A stretch of DNA of 17,776 bases from contig JBLIMR010000052.1 of NCBI GenBank assembly GCA_047638815.1, positions 1-17,776 on the forward strand. The letters run 5' to 3'. Positions within the stretch are counted from its first letter, which is position 1; each line of letters starts with the position of its first letter. The translations under genes and the position numbers were made by a program. Positions 1 through 6,469 of this stretch are shown in pieces. This DNA is from JAJRRH01 sp047638815 (GTDB lineage: Bacteria > Bacteroidota > Bacteroidia > Flavobacteriales_D > JABDKJ01). The notes under the pieces were generated by a model. The model was not told where the DNA came from. It ran no database searches and was given only the letters and a program-made list of their open reading frames with translations.

Positions 1-2
1 AC

Positions 3-296
3 TCAATCATAACTCCTCCTATCCCGAATCCTACCATCCTTTCCATGAATGATAACATCTGACTTATAATTCACAGCGATATCTCTGGCTCTATCAATAG
101 CATCATCTTGATATTTGTAACTAGCGGTTATTCTTCTATTGCCTTCACCCCTAACGGCCCATCCCTTAGTATGTGGTACCACGTGCTGGTGTCGCATTGA
201 TTTCTTTCTGGAACCTCCACCTATGCCTTTGGCCAAAATGGCCAGTAATTTCTCCAACAACTTCGTCCAAAAACTACCTTCTCTAATATCACTCAT
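3..296 (-). CDS. DUF2188 domain protein with hydrophobic N-terminal helix
   Basis: Small protein of 97 residues. Residues 36-97 match the DUF2188 pattern: an HVVPH start, a GWAVRGEGN turn, a helix with DDAIDRARDIA, and an IHGKDGRIRDRRSYD end. Members of this family are small, basic and without an assigned function; I do not assign one here. The first 33 residues are extra compared with a bare domain. They hold an amphipathic or hydrophobic helix (about 9-24, rich in Leu, Ile, Lys) and a GGGSRKK linker, so membrane or protein docking is possible (inference). Met34 is an alternative start that would give only the domain. The ATG at 296 is preferred because it lies 3 bases after the fdhA stop, which suggests co-transcription and coupled translation with the formate dehydrogenase genes. 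The stop codon lies at 3-5, so the gene is complete. Confidence 0.8.
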   Translation of the reverse strand: MSDIREGSFWTKLLEKLLAILAKGIGGGSRKKSMRHQHVVPHTKGWAVRGEGNRRITASYKYQDDAIDRARDIAVNYKSDVIIHGKDGRIRDRRSYD

Positions 297-299
297 ATG

Positions 300-3017
300 C
301 TACATGTGCGCGTATGCACCTTTCGATTTTCTTATTCTTACTGCTACCACTTTATATTCTGGACAACTTGCTTCGGAATCCATTTCATCAGAGGTAACCA
401 AATTCACCATAATCTCAGGAAAATGGAATGTTGTACTTAAAATTCCAGGTTTTACATCTTCCGTAATAAAAGCACTAACATCAACTTTTCCTCTTGGCGA
501 CTCAACACATATCTTTTCGCCATCCTTCACTCCTATTGATGCTGCATCCTCAGGATTTATCCATAGTCGATCTTCTGTATTTATCAGAACGTTATTTGTT
601 CTTCGCGTCATTGCTCCACAGTTGTAATGTTCCAAGTCTCTGTTGGTTGTCAAGATATATGGGTAGTCCTTTCCGTTTTGAACGATCTCATTTGTTTCTT
701 TAAATTCCTTAAAAGCAAACAAACCTTTTCCTCTCTTAAATTCTTCTTTATGAAGCATTGGAGTATCTTTTCCGCCTTCTTGAACTGGCCATTGTTTGCC
801 ATTTTCACCAAGTTCATCCCATTTAACCCCTTTGAAAAATGGAACAATTTGAGACACTTCCTTAAGCACCCCTTCCGCAGAATAAGGTTCCTGGGCATAG
901 CCCATTTTATTCATCATCTCAGTGATTATTTGACCATCAGGTTTAGAATTTCCAATGGGTTCAACCAATGCATTGACTCTTTGTATTCTTCTTTCCCCGT
1001 TTGTAAAGGTTCCACTTTTCTCAAAGAATGAAGAACCTGGTAAAATAACATCTGCATACTTCGCAGTTTCTGTCATAAATAACTCCTGGACAATAACCAA
1101 CTCAGTACTTTCTAATGCTTTAATTACTTTGGTCGTATTGGGATCTGTTTGAACCACATCTTCTCCAATAATCCAAATGGCCTTTAGTTTTTTAGCCAAA
1201 GCAGCTTCAAACATTTTTGGAATTGTATATCCAATTTCAATTGGAATAGGCGCTCCGTAGAACGCTTCATATTCTGCATTTTTCACTTCATCAGTCACTG
1301 AAAAATAACCAGCGCCTTGATGTGGCTGAACACCCATATCTGCAGATCCTTGAACATTATTTTGTCCTCTCAGTGGATTTACACCAACGCCTTTTCGGCC
1401 AATATTTCCAGTAAGTAAAGCAAGATTTGCGATTTGCATTACAGTAAATGTTCCTTGAGAATGTTCTGTTACTCCAAGTCCATGAAAACTCATTGCATTT
1501 CCTGCACGTGCATATGCCAAAGCAGCATCCTTCACAAGATTTCTATCAACCCCAGATATTTTTTCCATTCGATCAATATCCAAGGACAAAAGAGATGTTT
1601 TATAATCCTCGTATCCTTCAGTTCTTAGTTCGATAAAAGATTCATCATATTTCCCAGACTCAACAATATAGTACATCATCATATTCAAGACGGCCACATT
1701 GGTACCTGGTCTTAATGGTAAATGGTAAGTCGCATACCTTGCTATTTCTGTTTTTCTAGGGTCAAGAACAATACTAACATTGTCCGTCTTCATTGCAAAT
1801 TGTTTCAACTTGGCACCTGTTACAGGGTGACCATCTGTTGGATTTGCACCTATCACCAAAATGCAATTGGTGTGTTCCAGATCGTCAATCGAATTGGTAG
1901 CAGCACCAGTTCCGAAGGTTCTTTGCATTCCTAAGGCTGTTGGTGAGTGACAAACTCTTGCACAACCATCAATGTTGTTGGTTCCAACAACAGCTCTAAT
2001 GAATTTCTGCATCAAGTAATTCTCTTCATTCGTACATCTGGATGAAGAAATTCCGGCAATACTATCAGGTCCAAAATCTTTTATATATCCTTGAAATTTG
2101 TCTGCCAAATAATCATAGACTTCATCCCAGGATACTTTCTCAAGCACACCATTTTTCTTTATCATTGGATCTTGGAGACGATCGGGATGATCGTAGAATC
2201 CAAAAGCGTAACGTCCTTTTAGACAAGTATGCCCTCCATTAACTTCAGCATTAAATGGCGCTTGAATTGATTTTATTTTTCCTCCAACTGTACTAACATC
2301 CAAGTTGCATCCGACCCCACAATACGTACATATTGTCCGGGTTACTTTCTCTGCTTCAACCGATTTGGATTGAAAAATATCTGAAATGGCACTGGTTGGA
2401 CAGGCTTGAGCACATGCGCCACAACTCACACAATCAGAGTCATTAAAACTTTCGTCTGCGCCTTTGATAATTCTAGTATCAAAACCACGGCCATATACCC
2501 CTAGAACAAATTCTCCTTGAACTTCGTCACATGCTCTTACACATCGATAACAATTGATACATTTGGACATCTCGGAAGTCATATACGGATGAGAATGATC
2601 TTTCTCAAGATCACCATGACTTGCTCCTGCTGGATACCTCACTTCTCGAATCCCTACTTCGGCTGCTACATCCTGTAATTCACAATTGCCATTGACTTCA
2701 CAAGTCAAACAATCCAAAGGATGATCTGTTAGGACCAATTCAATAATGTTTTTTCGAAGTTTTCTAATACTTTCAGAACCGGTATAGACATACATCCCGT
2801 CAGTAATAGGGGTATGACATGAGGCCATAACTTTCGTTTTTCCACCTTTTTCTAAAGCTACATCAACAGAACACACCCTACATGAACCATACGCTTCAAG
2901 GTTGGGTGCATCACAAAGTGTCGGGATAAGTTTGCCTCCCTCAATTCGTTTTACAAAATTTAGGACACTCTCCCCTTCTAAAAAATTGTGTGCCTTATCA
3001 TTAATATATCCCGTCAT
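300..3017 (-). CDS. fdhA: Formate dehydrogenase catalytic (alpha) subunit, NAD-linked type, cysteine form
   Basis: Oxidises formate to CO2 at a bis-pterin molybdenum or tungsten centre and passes electrons along iron-sulfur clusters to a diaphorase subunit. The cluster ligands are visible in order: a 2Fe-2S site (C35, C46, C49, C67), a His-ligated 4Fe-4S site (H99, C103, C106, C112), two ferredoxin-type 4Fe-4S sites (C153/156/159/163 and C196/199/202/206) and the proximal 4Fe-4S site (C230, C233, C237, C265). The metal ligand is C356, followed by H357, in the motif RVCHSPT. R550 in LRGQNNVQG matches the conserved substrate arginine of formate dehydrogenases. The molydopterin-dinucleotide-binding domain fills about 770-890. 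Length (905) and cluster set match FdsA-type enzymes. No signal peptide or Tat motif is present, so it should be cytoplasmic. It lies 37 bases after fdhB in one operon. A NuoG role is unlikely because the active-site Cys-His and the formate arginine are intact and no other nuo genes are present. Confidence 0.93.
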   Translation of the reverse strand: MTGYINDKAHNFLEGESVLNFVKRIEGGKLIPTLCDAPNLEAYGSCRVCSVDVALEKGGKTKVMASCHTPITDGMYVYTGSESIRKLRKNIIELVLTDHPLDCLTCEVNGNCELQDVAAEVGIREVRYPAGASHGDLEKDHSHPYMTSEMSKCINCYRCVRACDEVQGEFVLGVYGRGFDTRIIKGADESFNDSDCVSCGACAQACPTSAISDIFQSKSVEAEKVTRTICTYCGVGCNLDVSTVGGKIKSIQAPFNAEVNGGHTCLKGRYAFGFYDHPDRLQDPMIKKNGVLEKVSWDEVYDYLADKFQGYIKDFGPDSIAGISSSRCTNEENYLMQKFIRAVVGTNNIDGCARVCHSPTALGMQRTFGTGAATNSIDDLEHTNCILVIGANPTDGHPVTGAKLKQFAMKTDNVSIVLDPRKTEIARYATYHLPLRPGTNVAVLNMMMYYIVESGKYDESFIELRTEGYEDYKTSLLSLDIDRMEKISGVDRNLVKDAALAYARAGNAMSFHGLGVTEHSQGTFTVMQIANLALLTGNIGRKGVGVNPLRGQNNVQGSADMGVQPHQGAGYFSVTDEVKNAEYEAFYGAPIPIEIGYTIPKMFEAALAKKLKAIWIIGEDVVQTDPNTTKVIKALESTELVIVQELFMTETAKYADVILPGSSFFEKSGTFTNGERRIQRVNALVEPIGNSKPDGQIITEMMNKMGYAQEPYSAEGVLKEVSQIVPFFKGVKWDELGENGKQWPVQEGGKDTPMLHKEEFKRGKGLFAFKEFKETNEIVQNGKDYPYILTTNRDLEHYNCGAMTRRTNNVLINTEDRLWINPEDAASIGVKDGEKICVESPRGKVDVSAFITEDVKPGILSTTFHFPEIMVNLVTSDEMDSEASCPEYKVVAVRIRKSKGAYAHM

Positions 3018-3054
3018 TGTTCTTGCATTAAAATTTCTTTAATCTCTTAAATAA

Positions 3055-4686
3055 TTATTCAAAATAATTACTCAGTTCTTCCTCAAAATACTGGAGTGCG
3101 TTTCTTACAGGTAAAGGAATACCTCCACCATGGGCACATAGCGATCCATCGGCTAACGTAGTCAGTAAATCATCGAATAATACTTTGTTGATTTTGTATT
3201 CCGAATTTTCAGCTTTCTCCAACATTTCATAAGCCCTCTGTGTTCCTAATCTACAGGGGAAACATTTCCCACAGCTTTCATAAGCAGCAAAATCCATAAG
3301 GTGGACAAGATATTTTATCATAGGAAATGATTCAGGTATACACACTATCGATGCATGTCCCAATAAAAATCCATTCTGGGCAAATGATTCAAAATCTATC
3401 GAAAGCGCTTCAAACTTTTCTTTTGGCACTATTCCACCCAATGGTCCACCAATTTGCAATGCTTTTACACTTTCTTTAAATCCACCACCGAGATCATTAA
3501 TCACTTTTGACAAAGAAGTTCCCATATCCACTTCATATAAACCCGGTTTGTTAAAAAAGCTATCTAGTGATAATAGCTTTGTACCAGTGGATCTTTCTGT
3601 TCCCAACTTGGTATATGCATCAGCACTATTATTCATAACGTAATGAACAGCCGCTAACGTTTCCACGTTATTCACTAGCGTAGGTTTATTGAACAATCCT
3701 TGTACAACCGGATAAGGTGGTCTTGTTCTAACTTCCGGTCTTTGGCCCTCGATAGAATTGATTAATGCCGTTTCTTCTCCACATATATAAGCGCCTTGTG
3801 CCTGAATGATTTTAAAATCAAAATTGAAGGAAGTTCCTAGGATACGCTCTCCCATTAATCCTTCACTTTTTAATTGATTAATTGCCTCTTGCATAATTGT
3901 TACAGACTCAGGATATTCCGCTCTTATATACAATATACCAATATCGGCTCCGGCAGAGAATCCTGCCATAAGCATTCCAAAAAGAACATAAAATGGTCTC
4001 TCTTCAAGTAGGTAACGATCTGAAAAGGCTCCAGGATCACCTTCATCAGCATTGCAAATAATATATTTTTGATCCGATTCTTGCTTACGACATGCTTCAA
4101 GTTTCAATCCCATTGGAAAACCCGCTCCACCTCGCCCCCTTAAATTGGCTTCTTTGATCTCCGTCAAAACATTCTCTGAACCTTTATCCAAAGAATCTTT
4201 AACCAATTTCTTCAGAAATTCTAGTCCATCAAAAGGTCTGGTCAAAACAGGCTCACCTATATAACTTACGTTATACGCTTGAGATACTTTTTTCTTACCA
4301 CCTATTAAATCAGATATTTCATTGGCTTTAAGATTTGAATAATTTTGACCTTCATAATGAAATGCGCCATTTTCATAACAGCGGCCAAGACATGTCATAT
4401 GCCCAATTTCAGTGTCCTCAAAATGATTTTTTAGATTATCAATTACACCATCTTGAGTTCCAGCACAAAGACATGCTGACCCATTGCAAACATAGACCTT
4501 CTTACCTTTATTCTCAGGCTTCAAGAAATCGTAGAAACTCATGGCTCCAAGCAAATTTGCCGAACCCACAAGCGCCTCTTTCGACTTAGATTTCAAGCTC
4601 TCGGTAGAATCAATATCAGACAATTCTTCAAAAAGATTGTTTTTCAACCCTTTACGATTAGACAGCTCACTGAGATTTTTTGACAT
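3055..4686 (-). CDS. fdhB: Formate dehydrogenase diaphorase subunit, NuoE-NuoF fusion
   Basis: Transfers electrons from the catalytic subunit to NAD+ through FMN. With the start used here (543 residues) the protein has a short helical N-terminus, then a thioredoxin-like 2Fe-2S domain with C67, C72, C99 and C103 in the NuoE spacing C-x4-C and C-x3-C. The NuoF part follows: the glycine-rich NADH/FMN motif GRGGAGFP at 184-191, the FMN-region motif CNADEGDPGAF, and the 4Fe-4S ligands C472, C475, C478 and C517. It therefore combines the roles of FdsG and FdsB in one chain. The reading frame stays open to an ATG at 4743, but a TATATTTG promoter box lies at 4710-4717, inside that longer frame. The start at 4686 (MSKNLSEL) is preferred. 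It is the first gene of the fdhB-fdhA-DUF2188 operon and is divergent from fdhD. Diaphorase subunits of some hydrogenases look alike; the fdhA neighbour decides the assignment. Confidence 0.92.
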   Translation of the reverse strand: MSKNLSELSNRKGLKNNLFEELSDIDSTESLKSKSKEALVGSANLLGAMSFYDFLKPENKGKKVYVCNGSACLCAGTQDGVIDNLKNHFEDTEIGHMTCLGRCYENGAFHYEGQNYSNLKANEISDLIGGKKKVSQAYNVSYIGEPVLTRPFDGLEFLKKLVKDSLDKGSENVLTEIKEANLRGRGGAGFPMGLKLEACRKQESDQKYIICNADEGDPGAFSDRYLLEERPFYVLFGMLMAGFSAGADIGILYIRAEYPESVTIMQEAINQLKSEGLMGERILGTSFNFDFKIIQAQGAYICGEETALINSIEGQRPEVRTRPPYPVVQGLFNKPTLVNNVETLAAVHYVMNNSADAYTKLGTERSTGTKLLSLDSFFNKPGLYEVDMGTSLSKVINDLGGGFKESVKALQIGGPLGGIVPKEKFEALSIDFESFAQNGFLLGHASIVCIPESFPMIKYLVHLMDFAAYESCGKCFPCRLGTQRAYEMLEKAENSEYKINKVLFDDLLTTLADGSLCAHGGGIPLPVRNALQYFEEELSNYFE

Positions 4687-4698
4687 AGTTAATATGGT

Positions 4699-4712
4699 TT
4701 GATCACTCTCAA
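4699..4712. promoter_or_regulatory. Candidate Crp/Fnr-family operator upstream of fdhB
   Basis: The sequence TTGAT-CACT-CTCAA matches the Crp/Fnr-type dyad TTGAT-N4-ATCAA at nine of ten positions. It overlaps the fdhB promoter box (4710-4717) and the expected transcription start, where binding would most simply repress. No regulator gene is in the window, so the link is by pattern only. Confidence 0.35.
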
Positions 4713-4717
4713 ATATA
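4710..4717 (-). promoter_or_regulatory. Bacteroidota-type -7 box for the fdhB operon
   Basis: Read on the minus strand this is TATATTTG, a full match to the TAnnTTTG box used by the primary sigma factor of Bacteroidota. It lies 23 bases upstream of the ATG at 4686. No clear TTG-type -33 element is seen at the usual distance. The box argues against the longer ORF start at 4743. Confidence 0.55.
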
Positions 4718-4788
4718 GCTTTATTTTTTTGTCTTAGTCTCATATGGACTGAACCATCAATTTTACTTTTTAAATCCTAAATCTTAGT

Positions 4789-4796
4789 TAAATTTG
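4789..4796 (+). promoter_or_regulatory. Bacteroidota-type -7 box for fdhD
   Basis: TAAATTTG matches TAnnTTTG fully and ends 16 bases before the fdhD ATG at 4813, which would leave a short leader. A convincing -33 TTG element is not visible. Together with the box at 4710-4717 it makes this region a divergent promoter pair. Confidence 0.5.
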
Positions 4797-4812
4797 CTGA
4801 AGACCCAATTTT

Positions 4813-5643
4813 ATGTCATCCGTAGCCAAAAAGAATATTGTAAAATACCAAGACTCAACACTAATCAACAAAAACGACTTGTTGACTACTGAACGTATTT
4901 TAGCAATTTACCTCCAGTATGAACTAGAAGAGAATCCACGACAATTAAGTATTACCATGAGAACTCCTGGTAATGACAAAGCTTTGGCAATAGGCTTCAT
5001 ATTCAATGAAGGAATTATCAAAACATATGATCAGGTTGAAGAAGTTAATTTTATAACGGATGATGAGATATTGCTTGTTATAAAAGGACTTAGGCCAATT
5101 GACGATATAGAAACAGATAGAAGCTTTATGTCAAGTGCTAGTTGTGGAATGTGTGGTAAATCAAGCATTGAAGATGCCTTAAAAGTTAATTTTTCATCAA
5201 TTGAAACTGGTGATTTAACAATTGACGCTAATGTCGTTAAGACTATGGGCGAAAAATTAAGGTCTGCTCAAAATAACTTTGATCAAACTGGTGGCATTCA
5301 TGCTGTGGGTCTTTTTAATAGTCATGGCAAACTTCTTGAAATTAGTGAAGATATAGGTCGTCACAACGCTCTTGACAAGATGATAGGAGAGCAACTAATG
5401 ACAGAAGCTTTACCAATGAATGACAAGATTTTACTTCTTAGTGGTAGAATTGGTTACGAATTGGTGCAAAAGAGTTTGATGGCCGCAGTCCCAATATTAA
5501 TTGCGATAGGGGCTCCATCTTCTTTAAGTTATGACATTTCAAAGGAATATAATCAAACCCTTATTGGTTTTTTAAAAAAGGAAAGCTTTAATATATACAC
5601 TGGAGACCAGCGTGTTACAAACTTGCAATCTAATTCAACATGA
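4813..5643 (+). CDS. fdhD: Formate dehydrogenase accessory sulfurtransferase FdhD
   Basis: FdhD moves sulfur from a cysteine desulfurase to the molybdenum cofactor of formate dehydrogenase, a step needed for activity. The 276-residue protein has the usual family length. C111 and C114 form the CGMC pair (family CxxC) that carries the sulfur. Further family motifs are TGGIHAVGLF (about 158-167), EDIGRHNALDK and the C-terminal block with SGRIGYELVQK and AIGAPSSLS. There is no signal peptide, so it should be cytoplasmic. It is transcribed away from fdhB across 126 bases and is the natural maturation partner of FdhA. The cysteine desulfurase and the cofactor-synthesis genes must lie elsewhere. Confidence 0.95.
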   Translation: MSSVAKKNIVKYQDSTLINKNDLLTTERILAIYLQYELEENPRQLSITMRTPGNDKALAIGFIFNEGIIKTYDQVEEVNFITDDEILLVIKGLRPIDDIETDRSFMSSASCGMCGKSSIEDALKVNFSSIETGDLTIDANVVKTMGEKLRSAQNNFDQTGGIHAVGLFNSHGKLLEISEDIGRHNALDKMIGEQLMTEALPMNDKILLLSGRIGYELVQKSLMAAVPILIAIGAPSSLSYDISKEYNQTLIGFLKKESFNIYTGDQRVTNLQSNST

Positions 5644-5731
5644 TTTGTTTAAAAATGATGTCAACTTGCCCGTCTCAGTGAATACATGACTGTTACTTTA
5701 GGTGTCTCATAGACAACTTAAAAATACGCAC

Positions 5732-6340
5732 ATGAATAAAGGCACGAACATCGTAGTATTCATCTTATCGATAGTACTATTCTCACTTAATATATCAGCC
5801 CAAGATACGGCCCCCACAGCACCTATAAAAAATTTGGATAACGGAACTGTGGCCGAACAATTTGATTACGTGATTGATAATTCCAATCGATATCAAACAT
5901 TTAAGGTAATCAAAAAAGCATGGATATTTGCTCTGAAGGATCATGTACTTGATTCATTAGAAAGTTTTGAATCTGAAATTGCAGATCTTAACAGTCAAAT
6001 AAAAACTAAAAGCGACAAAATCTCTGAATTGGAGTATTCTTTAACTGGTGTTGAATCAAATTTAACCTCAGTGACGGGTGAACGAGACAACATTAAATTT
6101 ATGGGATCATCTATGACCAAAGCTAAATACAAGAGTATGATGTGGGCTGTTATAGCAGGTTTAGCGGCACTATTCATCTTCTTTTTCCTAAGATATAGGA
6201 GCAGCAATGGTATCACTAAATCAGTTAGAAATGATTTCACTCAATTACAAGCGGAATTTGCAACACATAAAAAATCTGCTCTTGCTAGGGAACAAGAATT
6301 GGCGCGAAAATTACAAGATGAAATAAATAGAGTTAACTAG
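5732..6340 (+). CDS. Exported coiled-coil protein with one membrane segment, function unknown
   Basis: A 202-residue protein. Residues 1-24 form a signal peptide ending ISAQ-D. A conserved-looking segment with NGTVAEQFDYVIDNSNRYQ (about 37-55) follows, then a coiled coil (about 74-118), one membrane helix (about 137-154, followed by RYR) and a basic helical tail ending ARKLQDEIN. The expected topology places the coiled coil outside the inner membrane and the tail in the cytoplasm. From memory, similar Bacteroidota proteins carry the label tRNA (guanine-N1)-methyltransferase in databases; nothing here supports that, as no SPOUT or nucleotide-binding motif is visible. A GTG ten codons upstream (5702) is in frame, but the ATG at 5732 puts the signal peptide at the N-terminus. 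A weak promoter-like TACTTTAG lies at 5694-5701. The 88 bases between fdhD and this gene hold nothing else I can name. Confidence 0.75.
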   Translation: MNKGTNIVVFILSIVLFSLNISAQDTAPTAPIKNLDNGTVAEQFDYVIDNSNRYQTFKVIKKAWIFALKDHVLDSLESFESEIADLNSQIKTKSDKISELEYSLTGVESNLTSVTGERDNIKFMGSSMTKAKYKSMMWAVIAGLAALFIFFFLRYRSSNGITKSVRNDFTQLQAEFATHKKSALAREQELARKLQDEINRVN

Positions 6341-6360
6341 TATTGCTCTTAAAGAATTCT

Positions 6361-6397
6361 AAAGGCCATCATTTGCTAAGCAATGATGGCTTTTTTT
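6361..6397 (+). terminator. Intrinsic (rho-independent) terminator
   Basis: GCCATCATT (6365-6373) pairs perfectly with AATGATGGC (6382-6390) around an 8-base loop, followed by seven T residues. The A residues before the stem can pair with the T run. It lies 20 bases after the stop of the coiled-coil membrane protein gene and isolates it from the E1 gene. Confidence 0.9.
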
Positions 6398-6414
6398 GTT
6401 TCTATCACATAATC

Positions 6415-6447
6415 TTTGATCCATCATCTTGGATTTTTATAACTTAG
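6415..6447 (+). promoter_or_regulatory. Possible promoter of the E1 fusion gene
   Basis: TTTG at 6415-6418 and TAACTTAG at 6440-6447 (one mismatch to TAnnTTTG) are 21 bases apart and sit between the terminator and the ATG at 6470. The position fits a Bacteroidota promoter, but the match is imperfect. Confidence 0.4.
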
Positions 6448-6469
6448 CGGATCAAACGTAAATTTGTCA

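Noticed and set aside
139..627. Plus-strand open frame of 162 codons over the end of fdhA
   Set aside because: It lies opposite well-supported fdhA and DUF2188 coding sequence, has low-complexity composition and no family motif.
1930..1960. Possible selenocysteine (in-frame TGA) at the formate dehydrogenase active site
   Set aside because: The codon at the metal ligand position encodes cysteine (RVCHSPT) and the frame has no internal TGA.
300..4686. Complex I (NuoEFG) fragment
   Set aside because: NuoE, NuoF and NuoG-like modules are present, but the catalytic Cys-His, the formate arginine and neighbouring fdhD identify formate dehydrogenase, and no other nuo genes occur.
4736..4750. Second inverted repeat (AGTC...GACT around CATATG) in the fdhB-fdhD region
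   Set aside because: Arms are only 4 bases and the centre is not symmetric; likely chance.
5644..5731. Terminator or regulatory hairpin after fdhD
   Set aside because: Short dyads such as GTCT/AGAC occur but none is followed by a T run or is long enough.
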